Below, in pieces: positions 34,301-43,609 of a stretch of 64,000 nucleotides of DNA; the stretch's first letter is position 1, and each line of letters opens with the position of its first letter. This DNA comes from Phytopythium helicoides. Taxonomy: Eukaryota > Oomycota > Peronosporomycetes > Pythiales > Pythiaceae. The DNA lies in contig JANFNE010000008.1 of NCBI GenBank assembly GCA_024867545.1, positions 496,001-560,000 of the forward strand, written 5' to 3'. The notes beneath the pieces were generated by a model that had not been told where the DNA came from, searched no databases, and saw only the letters and a program-made list of their open reading frames with translations. A program made the translations under genes and the position numbers.

Positions 34301-37061
34301 TCAAATGCTGCTGTCAGCGCTGTGGAATTTTGCTCTCTTGCCCCGCGAGGCTGCCATTTCGATCCGTGAGTACCGCGAGTTCCGAGGCAACTGGTACTAC
34401 CTATCGTCGTGGTACGTGTCGCGCATCGCATCTGGCCTGCTGTGGCTCATCGTTTTCTCCATCGCACTGTTTGTACCGATTTACCTCCTGGTTGGCATTG
34501 GCCACGGCTTCAAGCTGTATTTCTACATGCAATTGGTGGTCATCTTATCTGGATGGGCTGCAGTCAGCCTGGTGTTTGTCACACTGTTCCTGTGCCGCAG
34601 CTCACCATTTGCCGCACTGCTATTTACTGTGGTCTTCGTGCTGTTTATCGCCTTCGGAGGCCTGGTGATCGATGTGTCGGACATTCCGGACTACTTAATC
34701 TGGCTGCACTACATTTCCCCTGTCAAGTACAGCTATGAAGCTTTCATGGCACTTTTCTGGCGCCGTGTCGACTCGATTACGTGCAATACCACAATGGAGG
34801 ATTGTATCGCCCGAACAGGCGAGCAAGTGCTCGAGTTCTATAGCCTGGACAACCGGTCTGCACTCACAAGCTCAATTCTTTTGCTTGTTATCTGCGCGGT
34901 CTTCTTCTTTGTGGGGCTTTGGTTCTGGCTGCTGCTAGCGCGAACTCGTCGTTGGGGGTTGCAATGGCGGTGGAGATATTCGTGGAGCTACCGTGGAATT
35001 ACGGGCTTGAGCCAGCGTGCGATTCAGAATGGAAAAGAAGCAGCCAAAGTTTTGAGCCGACAGCCGTCCCGCGTCTCTCGGCAAAATAAAATGGAGGCAA
35101 CCAACTTGATGGAGCTACAAAACCACTACATTCAGGTCGACACCCCTCGTACAAATGGAGAGTATGGATTTGACGGCGAGAAGATTACGATTGGCTGGCG
35201 CAGTTTGTGGCTAAAGCAGAAGGTCACGCGTCACATTGCCATGCAAAAATCCAGAAAGGAAGAGATTATCGTTCTCGACGATGCAAGTGGTTCAGCCAAG
35301 TATGGTGAGGTCCTGCTCATCACTGGCTCGTCAAGCATCGAGATTGATGCTCTCCTCGTCAGCCTTGCGCGTGAGCAGCGCGGTCTACAGGGCAAGGTGT
35401 CTCTGAATGGAGTCGACCGGACTCCAACAACGCAGACGTACTTTTCATTTGTCGAGCGCGATGCGGAGGAGGGATTCCTGGAGACGCTCAGTGTTCAAGA
35501 GCATCTCGCTTTTCATGCTAACGTGCGCCTCGCAGGCGGTCGTGGCTGCTGCTGTTACGTCGATGTGAATGGAATGGAGCGCGTGGAAGCTATCATGCAG
35601 GAGATGAATTTGTCTGCAAGCCGCTACACCCTCATCCGATGCCTGTCTCCCGCAGAGCGCAAGCGTCTGTCAATTGCCACGGCATTACTGACTCAGCCTT
35701 CGGTTCTTCTCGTTCAAGAGCCAACTCGTGATCTTGACAGCTACGCTGCCGAAGGAATCGTTCTCAAGCTTCGCCAGCTCGCGCGGAGTGGCCGCACCGT
35801 CATTGTTTCGATGGCGCACCCTTCTTCGCACTTGTTTGGACTCTTCGATCAGCTGTACCTGCTGTCTGCTGGCACTGCGATCTACCACGGCAAGGTCTCT
35901 GAAGCAGTCGAGTACTTTGCGTCGCTTGGGTTTGCGTGCCCCATGTACACAAGCCCGGTCGACTACTTTGTGCGTCAACTCGCGAGCGCAACCAATGGCG
36001 ACGAGGACGAGAGCACTGCCTCACGATTGAAGTTGCTCAAAGAGGCATGGTCGACCCGCTATTCGGACTTGTGTCTCGTGAGCGAGGTGGGTCCGCTGGA
36101 GGGCGAAACCAGCAGCGTCTCGAACTATCAGAGAACTCCGCGGATGAACTGCTGCAGTCAGCTGTCACTCCTGTTTGGTCGCCAGATGCGGTACCTGATG
36201 CGATTACGCACAATGTTTTGGTGGTACCTCTTGTGGACGCTGCTTGTAGGTGTGGTGTTTGGCCTCATCTTCCTCCAGCTCGACCTGAACACCCAGCAAG
36301 ATATCCGCAACTACACTGGTGCGCTGTTCTACATCATCGTCGTTCAGATGCTGCTGGTGTCAGTTCGTGTGTTCCTGCTCATGTGCAAGGAGATCCGTGT
36401 GATTGCGCGCGAGCACCGCGGCGGCTGGTACTTCCTTGTATGCTGGTATCTTGCTCGCCTCATCGTAGACCTGCCGATTTTAGTTGTGCAGTCGATCGTG
36501 CTGCTTGCGCCGGCATACCTGCTGATTGGAATTGGTCATGGGTTCAAGCTGTACATCTACATGCAACTGGTGGTCATCTTGGCGGGCTGGTGCGCATCGG
36601 CACTTATGATGATTGCGATTGCTATCTTCCGACGGGTCTACTGGTCTGTTATCGTGTTCGCACTCGTTATGTTGCTGTTCGTGGTATTTGGCGGACTTGT
36701 GCTCAACGTCGACGACGCCCCAGACTACCTCATCTGGATCCACTACATCTCTCCCGTGAAGTATGGCTACGAGGCACTGATGAAGCTGTTGTGGACCCGT
36801 GTGGCGACCATCGGTGGCTGTGGTGATGGCTCCTCGTCCTCGGCTTCGTCCTCACTCGCTTCAGCGTCGGCTTCCGGTTCATCAGCTAGCGATTGCATCG
36901 CACGCACGGGCGAACAGGTGCTCGAGTACTACAGCATGTCTGCGCGAACGGCAGCCGGTGACGCCATTATTCAGCTCGAACTCGCGCTGCTGTGCTTCTT
37001 CGTCGCGTACGTGGTGCTGTCAATCCGATTGCGCCGTGAGAACGGTCGCTGTCTAGTGTGA
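25306..37061 (+). CDS. giant tandem ABCG-like protein with eroded ATPase motifs and repeat-rich N-terminus
   Basis: About 3,900 codons from ATG 25306 to the stop at 37061, if three breaks in the repeat array (about 26350, 26462, 27962) are artefacts. N-terminus: a Ser/Pro-rich leader, then about twelve 94-residue repeats (25946-29250), then an acidic Ser/Thr/Val-rich region with six Gly-Phe-Trp motifs (29417-32870). C-terminus: NBD-TMD-NBD-TMD of ABCG type (33150-37061). Both NBDs have lost key residues. Walker A reads GPSKIESVS (33288) and GSSSIEIDA (35325) instead of G-x-x-G-x-G-K-S. The signature reads GINAEERKR and LSPAERKR. Walker B reads VEEPTHKLS and VQEPTRDLD instead of DEPTSGLD. The TMDs keep all family features (DLNNQ...NFAGAFFY, LVGIGHGFKLY, YISPVKY). 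It is probably a catalytically dead membrane scaffold or regulator rather than a pump. Immediate neighbours are canonical ABCGs. Confidence 0.8.
25946..29250 (+). repeat. 282-nt (94-aa) tandem repeat array
   Basis: The unit runs from Q-Y-L-T-S-E-G-Q-Q-V through LAAGGEYTTT, GGRTVVTRRIV and KRVVVRRQAGGG to QQEDV. About twelve starts of QY(L/M)TSEG are seen, beginning with a divergent ancestral unit near 25840. Two subfamilies exist. Units in 25946-26460 and 27962-29250 carry TCAACGGGC, GGCACGGCG and TCTCCTGGT. Units in 26462-27961 carry TCGACGGGC, GGTGCCGCG and TCACCTGGT. Copies within a block are nearly identical, indicating recent homogenisation. Confidence 0.9.
29417..32870 (+). repeat. degenerate repeats with a K-S-G-G-G-F-W-x-F-W-x-K motif
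   Basis: Six copies lie within the acidic linker of the giant ABC gene: GGGFWRFWTKQ (about 29425), GGGGFWSFWTKQ (about 30250), GGGGFWNFWSKE (about 31035), SGGFWGFFKRE (about 31985), GGQWNFFERK (about 32518) and TTGFWSLWSKK (about 32833). Intervening sequence also repeats loosely, with E-x-R-Q-E-L-T near 30500 and 31210. The aromatic-basic pattern looks like a membrane- or protein-docking linear motif. Confidence 0.75.
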
Positions 37062-37454
37062 ATTCCCAGTAGAGGATTTCATTTTTGACTCGTTGCGCAT
37101 GTGAGAGATTCGTGTTGCACGCTGTACATACATAATAACACATTTTCCATGTTGCATTCGCTCTAACGTGTTGAATTGAATGGTAACGTCAGGTGTCAAT
37201 CCATCACCTCCCCTTTGTTTGTTTTTCTGCCAGAGGCCATCACGAGTGGTGCTACTTCTAGTCTGGGATCTTTGTGAATCCAAGGCAACGAAGTACGGGC
37301 CATTCACTCGCGCTATCGACACTTGGACACCTTCCTCACTATGTATGAGCATGCGGTACCCTCACTTCCACGTATCAATTCAAAGCATTTCATCCCTTCA
37401 TTTCCAACCGATAATCAATCAATGACATGCAACTATCAAGGCGGAACCTATTGG
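37062..37454. other. 3' intergenic between convergent ABC genes
   Basis: About 390 nt, AT-rich, between two gene 3' ends. I see no gene; it presumably holds both transcript ends. Confidence 0.5.
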
Positions 37455-39320
37455 CTACTTGGAGCCGCGGAGGTTGAGGTAGAGGCCGAGGAAGCCGACC
37501 ATGCGGAAGCCGATGTTGATGGCGAGCAGAATGAGCCCGTCGACGAAAGCGGATCGGCTCTGCATGCTGTACGTCTGCAGCACCTGCGCACCCGAGCGCG
37601 CGACGCAGTTCTCGATGGCCTCGTTGCACGCAATGGTGGGGACCTGATTCCAGAAGATCTTCATCATGGCCTCGAAGCCATACTTGATAGGCGAAATGTA
37701 CTGCACCCACACGAAGTAGACTGGCGAGTCATCCGAGTTGATGAGCAGCCCACCAAACAGCAAGAATGGCAGGATTGTGACGACGCCGATGATGGGAGCA
37801 ATGTCCACACGACGGCACAGACACGAGACCATGTAGCCGAGACCGACCGCAGCGCTGTTCACCAGCACAACGATGATCTGCTGGTAGATGAAGACATCAA
37901 TACCGTGACCGATTCCCATGAGGAAATACACGGGAACGAAGAAGAGGATCGGCAGCAGAACTTGCATCGGCAGCTCACTCACATTCTTCGACAGATACCA
38001 TGATCCCAGGTGGTACAACCCTGCTCGATACTCGCGGATGATGATTGGTAGCTCCAATGGCACCGAGATGAATGCAGGATTAGCTGCGCTGAACGTCTGG
38101 TTGACGATGATGAAGAAGAAACCACCAGCGAAGTTCTGTACGCCACTCTGGTTTAGGTCCAACTGCAAGTAGATGAGGCCGACAACGAGCGCGATAAACA
38201 GCGTCTGGAAGATGGCGGCCTGGAACGCCAAGCGGTCGCGCACCAATTGCGTCATGTTGCGTTGCGTCAGCACCAGCACTTGTCCAAGCACACCCAGTCG
38301 GAAATCCTGGAACGGATCATCGCTGTCGTGGAGAATGACCTCTGCGGTCGCGGCCTCGTTCTCCCTCGCACGGTGCTTCGTCCACTCTTCCTTGAGTCCT
38401 TCGACGCGCATGACGCCCGCCTCGTCCGTCTCCTTGTCGACAACCACGAGCTGCCGCATGAAGTAGTCGGTCGGATTCATGTACGCTGGACACGGGTAGC
38501 CGACGGATGAGAAGTACGCGACCGACTCGGAGGCCTTCCCATGGTACACAGTGGCGCCGTCGCTCAGCAGGTATAGCTGGTCGAAGAGCGCGAAGAGCTC
38601 GGACGACGGCTGGTGGATGGTTGCGATGACCGTGCGTCCGTCGCGCGCGATCTGCTGTAGCTGCATGACTACTGTCTCGGCCATGAAGCTGTCGAGTCCC
38701 GACGTGGGCTCGTCCACGAACAGGATCGCCGGGTTGGTGAGGATCTCGGTGGCGAAGGACAATCGCTTGCGCTCTCCGCCGGAGATGCCGCGCAGCGACG
38801 CTCCTCCGATGAGCGTGTCTCGGCACTTGGTGAGTCCGAGCTCCTCCATGACGGCCTCGACGCGCTCGAGTTGTTCCTGCTCGGTGGCGGTTTTACCCAT
38901 ACGCAGACGCGCCTGGAAGAGCAGGTGCTCCTTGACGGTGATGGTCTGGAAGAAGAGGTCGTCCTGCATGACGTAGGACGTGAGTCGCTTGGTGTCCTTG
39001 CTCCACGGCTCGCCGTTGATGGAGATGCGTCCCGTGGCGTTGGCGTTGCGGCCGGAGATGCAGTCAAGCAGCGAGCTCTTTCCCGCTCCCGAGGGTCCCA
39101 TGATGACGAGCAGCTCTCCGGGTCTGGCCTCTCCGCTGACGTGGTTGAGGATGATTTTTTCTTGAGCGTGTTTGGTTTGCTTGTTCTTGATGGCGGTGGA
39201 GAGGCATACGTCGTGCCATTGGAGCGTGAATCGTGGTGGCTCGTTGGTTTTTAGCTTGGGGGTCTCCACTTGGATGAAGTGGTCTCCCAGTAGCTGCTGC
39301 TGGTGGCTGGTGGTTGTCAT
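37455..39320 (-). CDS. ABCG (WHITE-type) half-transporter A
   Basis: The product is 621 aa, the usual length for an ABCG half-transporter. The NBD comes first: Walker A GPSGAGKSS from residue 75, signature ISGGERKR at about 179-186, Walker B FVDEPTSGLDS at about 201-211, and an H-loop of type T-I-H-Q-P-S-S. An ABC-2 TMD follows with about six membrane spans (about 370-615), including the conserved YRAGLYHLG loop, YISPIKYGFEA and an extracellular loop with paired Cys (IACNEAIENCVARSG). It must dimerise to pump lipids or drugs across the plasma membrane. It is nearly identical to the divergent gene at 39902; differences cluster in the TMD. An initiator-like GCTCAGTTCGCAAGTC lies at 39381-39396, about 60 nt before the start. 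The gene is intact. Confidence 0.95.
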   Translation of the reverse strand: MTTTSHQQQLLGDHFIQVETPKLKTNEPPRFTLQWHDVCLSTAIKNKQTKHAQEKIILNHVSGEARPGELLVIMGPSGAGKSSLLDCISGRNANATGRISINGEPWSKDTKRLTSYVMQDDLFFQTITVKEHLLFQARLRMGKTATEQEQLERVEAVMEELGLTKCRDTLIGGASLRGISGGERKRLSFATEILTNPAILFVDEPTSGLDSFMAETVVMQLQQIARDGRTVIATIHQPSSELFALFDQLYLLSDGATVYHGKASESVAYFSSVGYPCPAYMNPTDYFMRQLVVVDKETDEAGVMRVEGLKEEWTKHRARENEAATAEVILHDSDDPFQDFRLGVLGQVLVLTQRNMTQLVRDRLAFQAAIFQTLFIALVVGLIYLQLDLNQSGVQNFAGGFFFIIVNQTFSAANPAFISVPLELPIIIREYRAGLYHLGSWYLSKNVSELPMQVLLPILFFVPVYFLMGIGHGIDVFIYQQIIVVLVNSAAVGLGYMVSCLCRRVDIAPIIGVVTILPFLLFGGLLINSDDSPVYFVWVQYISPIKYGFEAMMKIFWNQVPTIACNEAIENCVARSGAQVLQTYSMQSRSAFVDGLILLAINIGFRMVGFLGLYLNLRGSK

Positions 39321-39901
39321 GATCTCGAGGCTCGGCTGCTTGTGAGGCGGCTGTAGCTTTCAACTTGCGTGACGACTGGAGACTTGCGAACTGAGCACCA
39401 CGTGAAGCGTCTGGAAGGCCCAGAAACGGCCAGCCGACTTTCCATGAGTGCAATGGCGCAGAGAGTATCTATCTGTTGGAACCTAAGAAGATTGAGTTCT
39501 GCATTCATTCCTTTTGTATACTTTAACCAAGATGTTCATAAACATACCTAGCCCTATCGAGATTATTCCCGAGAGGTGGTGCTGCGCGTGGTACACACGT
39601 GCGATGGAATCCAAGCGTCGATTCTGCGAGCCACACTCCGCGAGGAATGATGATTCGTTGACGCATTGCGCGAAGTCTGTTCACGCCCGGCTCGAGGTGC
39701 ATAATCCACTTCAACACGTTATACCTCGCCCGTGTCCTGCAGCAGCCCATGCTGCCCGATCATAGATCGATGAATGTCTTGATCCAGTTGATTGATATGC
39801 TCTAGTCGGTGAAAAGCTTAACGAGGCTCCCAATTGCTCACTCCATAACTTCACAGCTCTCGCACAAACCAAAACGCGCTCCCTACCGCAGCCACCTCCT
39901 C
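39321..39901. promoter_or_regulatory. bidirectional promoter region of the ABCG pair
   Basis: 581 nt separate the divergent starts. GCTCAGTTCGCAAGTC on the minus strand (39381-39396) and GCTCACTCCATAACTT on the plus strand (39836-39851) resemble the oomycete initiator. Each lies about 50-75 nt before its ATG. The middle is unlike any gene. Confidence 0.5.
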
Positions 39902-41773
39902 ATGACAACTCCCAGCCACCAGCACCAGCAGCAGCTACTGGGAGACCAGTTCATCCAAGTGGAGACTCCCAAGCTCAAAACCAACGAGCCGCCACGATTC
40001 ACACTCCAATGGCACGACGTATGCCTCGCCACCACCGTCAAGAACAAACAAACCAAACACGCGCAAGAAAAAATCATCCTCAACCACGTCAGCGGAGAGG
40101 CCAGACCCGGAGAGCTGCTAGTCATCATGGGACCCTCGGGAGCGGGAAAGAGCTCGCTGCTTGATTGCATCTCCGGTCGCAACACCAACGCCACGGGACG
40201 CATCTCCGTCAACGGCGAGCCATGGAGCAAGAACACCAAGCGACTCACGTCCTACGTCATGCAGGACGACCTCTTCTTCCAGACCATCACCGTCAAGGAG
40301 CACCTGCTCTTCCAGGCGCGCCTGCGTATGGGCAAAACCGCCACCGAGCAGGAACAACTTGAGCGCGTCGAGGCCGTCATGGAGGAGCTCGGACTCACCA
40401 AGTGCCGAGACACGCTCATCGGAGGAGCGTCGCTGCGCGGCATCTCTGGCGGAGAGCGCAAGCGATTGTCCTTCGCCACCGAGATCCTCACCAACCCGGC
40501 GATCCTGTTCGTGGACGAGCCCACGTCGGGACTCGACAGCTTCATGGCCGAGACGGTAGTCACGCAGCTGCAGCAAATCGCGCGCGACGGACGCACGGTC
40601 ATTGCGACCATCCACCAGCCGTCGTCCGAGCTCTTCGCGCTCTTCGACCAGCTCTACCTGCTGAGCGACGGCGCCACCGTGTACCACGGCAAGGCCTCCG
40701 AGTCGGTCGCGTACTTCTCATCCGTCGGCTACCCGTGTCCAGCGTACATGAACCCGACCGACTACTTCATGCGGCAGCTCGTGGTCGTCGACAAGGAGAC
40801 GGACGAGGCGGGCGTCGCACGCGTCGAAGGACTCAAGGAAGAGTGGACGAAGCACCGTGCGAGGGAGAACGAGGCCGCGACCGCAGAGGTCATTCTCCAC
40901 GACAGCGATGATCCGTTCCAGGACTTCCGACTGGGCGTGCTTGGACAAGTGCTGGTGCTGACGCAGCGCAACATGACGCAATTGGTGCGCGATCGTCTGG
41001 CATTCCAGGCCGCCATCTTCCAGACGCTGTTTATCGCGCTCGTTGTCGGCCTCATCTACTTGCAGTTGGACCTGAACCAGAGTGGCGTACAGAACTTCGC
41101 TGGTGGTTTCTTCTTCATCATCATCAACCAGACTCTCAGCACAGCCAACTCGGCGTTCATCACAGTGCCGATTGAGATTCCAATGATCATCCGCGAGTAT
41201 CGAGCAGGGTTGTACCACCTGGGATCATGGTATCTGTCGAAGAATGTGAGTGAGCTTCCGATGCAAGTTCTGCTGCCGATCCTCTTCTTCGTTCCCGTGT
41301 ATTTCCTCATGGGAATCGGTCACGGCATCGACATGTTCGTCTATCTGCAGATCATCGTTGTGCTGGTGAACAGCGCTGGGGTCGGTCTCGGCTACATGGT
41401 CTCGTGTCTGTGCCGTCGTGTGGATATTGCTCCCATCATTGGTGTCATGATCCTACTGCCCTTTGTTCTCTTTGGCGGCCTGTTCATCAACTCGGATGAC
41501 TCGCCAGTCTACTTCGTGTGGGTGCAGTACATTTCGCCTATCAAGTACGGCTTCGAGGCCATGATGAAGATCTTCTGGAATCAGGTCCCCACCATCGCGT
41601 GCAACGAGGCCATCGAGAACTGCGTCGCGCGTTCGGGTGCACAGGTGCTGCAGACGTACAGCATGCAGAGTCGGTCGGCTTTCGTCGACGGGCTCATTCT
41701 GCTCGCCATCAACGTCGGCTTCCGCACCGTCGGCTTCCTCGGTCTCTACCTGAACCTCCGCGGCTCCAAGTAG
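39902..41773 (+). CDS. ABCG (WHITE-type) half-transporter B
   Basis: The product is 623 aa from ATG 39902, chosen because the N-terminus (MTTPSHQ...QLLGD) then aligns with half-transporter A; the frame is open to 39809. All NBD motifs are intact (GPSGAGKSS, ISGGERKR, FVDEPTSGLDS), with an ABC-2 membrane domain after. Compared with A, changes concentrate in membrane segments and loops: NQTLSTANSAFITVPIEIPM versus the NQTFSAANPAF form, GIDMFVYLQ versus GIDVFIYQQ, and GVMILLPFVLFGGLF versus GVVTILPFLLFGGLL. This suggests that substrate or partner specificity may differ. It is likely a homodimer or a heterodimer with A. Confidence 0.95.
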   Translation: MTTPSHQHQQQLLGDQFIQVETPKLKTNEPPRFTLQWHDVCLATTVKNKQTKHAQEKIILNHVSGEARPGELLVIMGPSGAGKSSLLDCISGRNTNATGRISVNGEPWSKNTKRLTSYVMQDDLFFQTITVKEHLLFQARLRMGKTATEQEQLERVEAVMEELGLTKCRDTLIGGASLRGISGGERKRLSFATEILTNPAILFVDEPTSGLDSFMAETVVTQLQQIARDGRTVIATIHQPSSELFALFDQLYLLSDGATVYHGKASESVAYFSSVGYPCPAYMNPTDYFMRQLVVVDKETDEAGVARVEGLKEEWTKHRARENEAATAEVILHDSDDPFQDFRLGVLGQVLVLTQRNMTQLVRDRLAFQAAIFQTLFIALVVGLIYLQLDLNQSGVQNFAGGFFFIIINQTLSTANSAFITVPIEIPMIIREYRAGLYHLGSWYLSKNVSELPMQVLLPILFFVPVYFLMGIGHGIDMFVYLQIIVVLVNSAGVGLGYMVSCLCRRVDIAPIIGVMILLPFVLFGGLFINSDDSPVYFVWVQYISPIKYGFEAMMKIFWNQVPTIACNEAIENCVARSGAQVLQTYSMQSRSAFVDGLILLAINVGFRTVGFLGLYLNLRGSK

Positions 41774-42059
41774 AGTCGTGGCGATGGAGACGAGCGTTGC
41801 AGTGATGAAGGGTCCATACACGGTCAACATGATGTTCAAATTCCGACCACATTTCTTAGTTTGGGTTCTGTATATAATTGGGCAATTCGTTGGGTAAGTC
41901 GCCAGTATCACCTTTTAATTTGTATATATTCAAACTATTGTTAAGATCAGGTACTGCTGCTCAAGCTACTTTGGGCCTGGGATCTCCTCGCCCCGCTGAC
42001 CGACGCCACTTCCAGAAGAGCGAAGCCCACCGAAGGTCCAGGCGAAGAAGCGACCGTCG

Positions 42060-43491
42060 ATGCGTCTGCTGCTGCTGCTGTCGGCCCTCGAGGCTCTCAT
42101 GGGCGTCTCGCGTGTCTCCAGCTGCTCCGACTTCGTCTTCAACGCGTCCACGACCTCCGTGGTGAGCGGCAGGACCATGGACTTCGAGGTGGATCTGCGC
42201 ACGGTGGTTGAGGTCGTGCCGCGGGGCACGAGCTTCCAGGAGCCGCCGGTGCGCGGCTGTCCGCACTGCCCCGACTTTGAGTGGCACAACCCGCTTGGCT
42301 TCGTGGCCTTCAACATGTACGGGATGAATGCGGCGGCAGACGGGCTCAACGAGCAGGGGCTGTCCGCGGCGTGGCTGTACTTGGTGGCGACCGAGTACCC
42401 AGTGTTCAACGACACGGACGGGCTCGACACGACGCGACCCGTGGTCACGGGCATCCCGTCCTACATTCTTGGAACTTTGGAAGCGTCAAGGAGGTCCGTG
42501 AAGGGCTGGCAAAGGTGCAGCTCGCTGGGTTCGACGACTCGTTCAATGAGAAGGTGCTCAAGCTCAAGACCAGCGGAAGCGCGCCGCTGCACGTGAGCGT
42601 GCACGACAGACACGGAGACAGTCTAGTGATCGAGTTTCTCAACGGCAAACCAGTCTTCTACGATAACGTGAACCAGGTGCTGACCAACGATCCGCCCCTT
42701 GAGCAGCAGCTCAGCAAGCTTCGCGAGCACGGATTATTTGTCGACTCGTACCTCTTGGACGTCCCAGGTGGGTACGGACCGGTTGCGAGGTTTCAGCGGA
42801 TCTCGGTGCTGAACCACCACGCCGGCCGCGGGTATGAGAACTCAGAGGGGAGCGTCGTACGTTGTGGCAACGGAGGAGCAGCGCACAGGTCGCAGATACG
42901 CTGCATTTGCTCAACACGGTGGTTCGCCCGCCGCCGGGCGAAGCGACTGAGTGGTCAGTTGTTCGTGACCATACACGACGCATGCTGTATATTCAGTCGA
43001 CACAAAACCAGCTCCTGCGCCGCATTGATCTCAACATGATCGACTTTGGTCAGCTGAATTCTCGCCGATTCATCCCCGTGACTTACGGCAACTGGTTCTT
43101 TGATGTGACTCTGGCACTCATGGACGATGGCAACAAAGCAAAGACGTTCGATCTCCCTCCGCGCAGCAAGGTCCAGGCTCTCATTGGACAGCATGGCGGC
43201 GGCGAGAAGACTGTGGGTGAAGTCATGGCTGAGCGAGCTCTGGAGAGCTTTCGAACGCAGCAACAGCAGCGTCAGCGACCTGCAGCCAAGCCGATTCAGG
43301 ATTACGTTGATGATGAAGTCAGTGCCTACCTGGATGAGGTACCATTGGCGAAACCCAAGCTTATGATGCAGGATCAGCGATCGCAACTGCCTGCATTCCT
43401 GTCTGGCACAGTGTTTGGAGCCATCGTTGCAGTGATTATGATGACCCTCAACACAAGGTTCAACCGTCGTCGCGGATATCAAGCGATTTGA
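42060..43491 (+). CDS. choloylglycine-hydrolase-like (Ntn) amide hydrolase, secreted and membrane-anchored (frameshifted)
   Basis: Start MRLLLLLSALEALMGVSRVSS is a signal peptide directly followed by Cys-22 (CSDFVF). In the linear-amide C-N hydrolase/choloylglycine hydrolase family the first mature residue is a catalytic Cys with nearby R-x-M-D, and GRTMDFEVD is present here. Further family features are AFNMYGMNAAADGLNEQGLS and the later VLTNDPP and SVLNHHAGR segments. The frame shifts at about 42475 (GGAACTT, one A short) and again at about 42850-42890; conserved segments continue on each side, so sequence error is likely. The C-terminus (LPAFLSGTVFGAIVAVIMM, then RRR) is a transmembrane anchor, unusual for the family. 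Substrates could be acyl amides or acyl-homoserine lactones; this is not shown. Confidence 0.65.
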
Positions 43492-43609
43492 AACGAGTGA
43501 GGAAGAAACGAAGTCAACTTCCTGGTTGATTGGAGTTATCTCGTGCGTTCTATAAGATGGATTTCAACTGAGAGTTCTTTTTTTTTTTCAACTCTTTGTG
43601 GTGTGGGGA

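Larger units (their letters stand above)
37455..41773. repeat. inverted duplication of an ABCG gene, arms about 1.87 kb
   Basis: The genes at 37455-39320 (minus) and 39902-41773 (plus) are near-identical in protein and largely in DNA, forming inverted arms round a 581-nt spacer. NBD residues differ at only a few sites (for example SIN versus SVN, MQL versus TQL), while the TMD differs in several short clusters. This patchiness suggests gene conversion plus local diversification. Confidence 0.85.
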
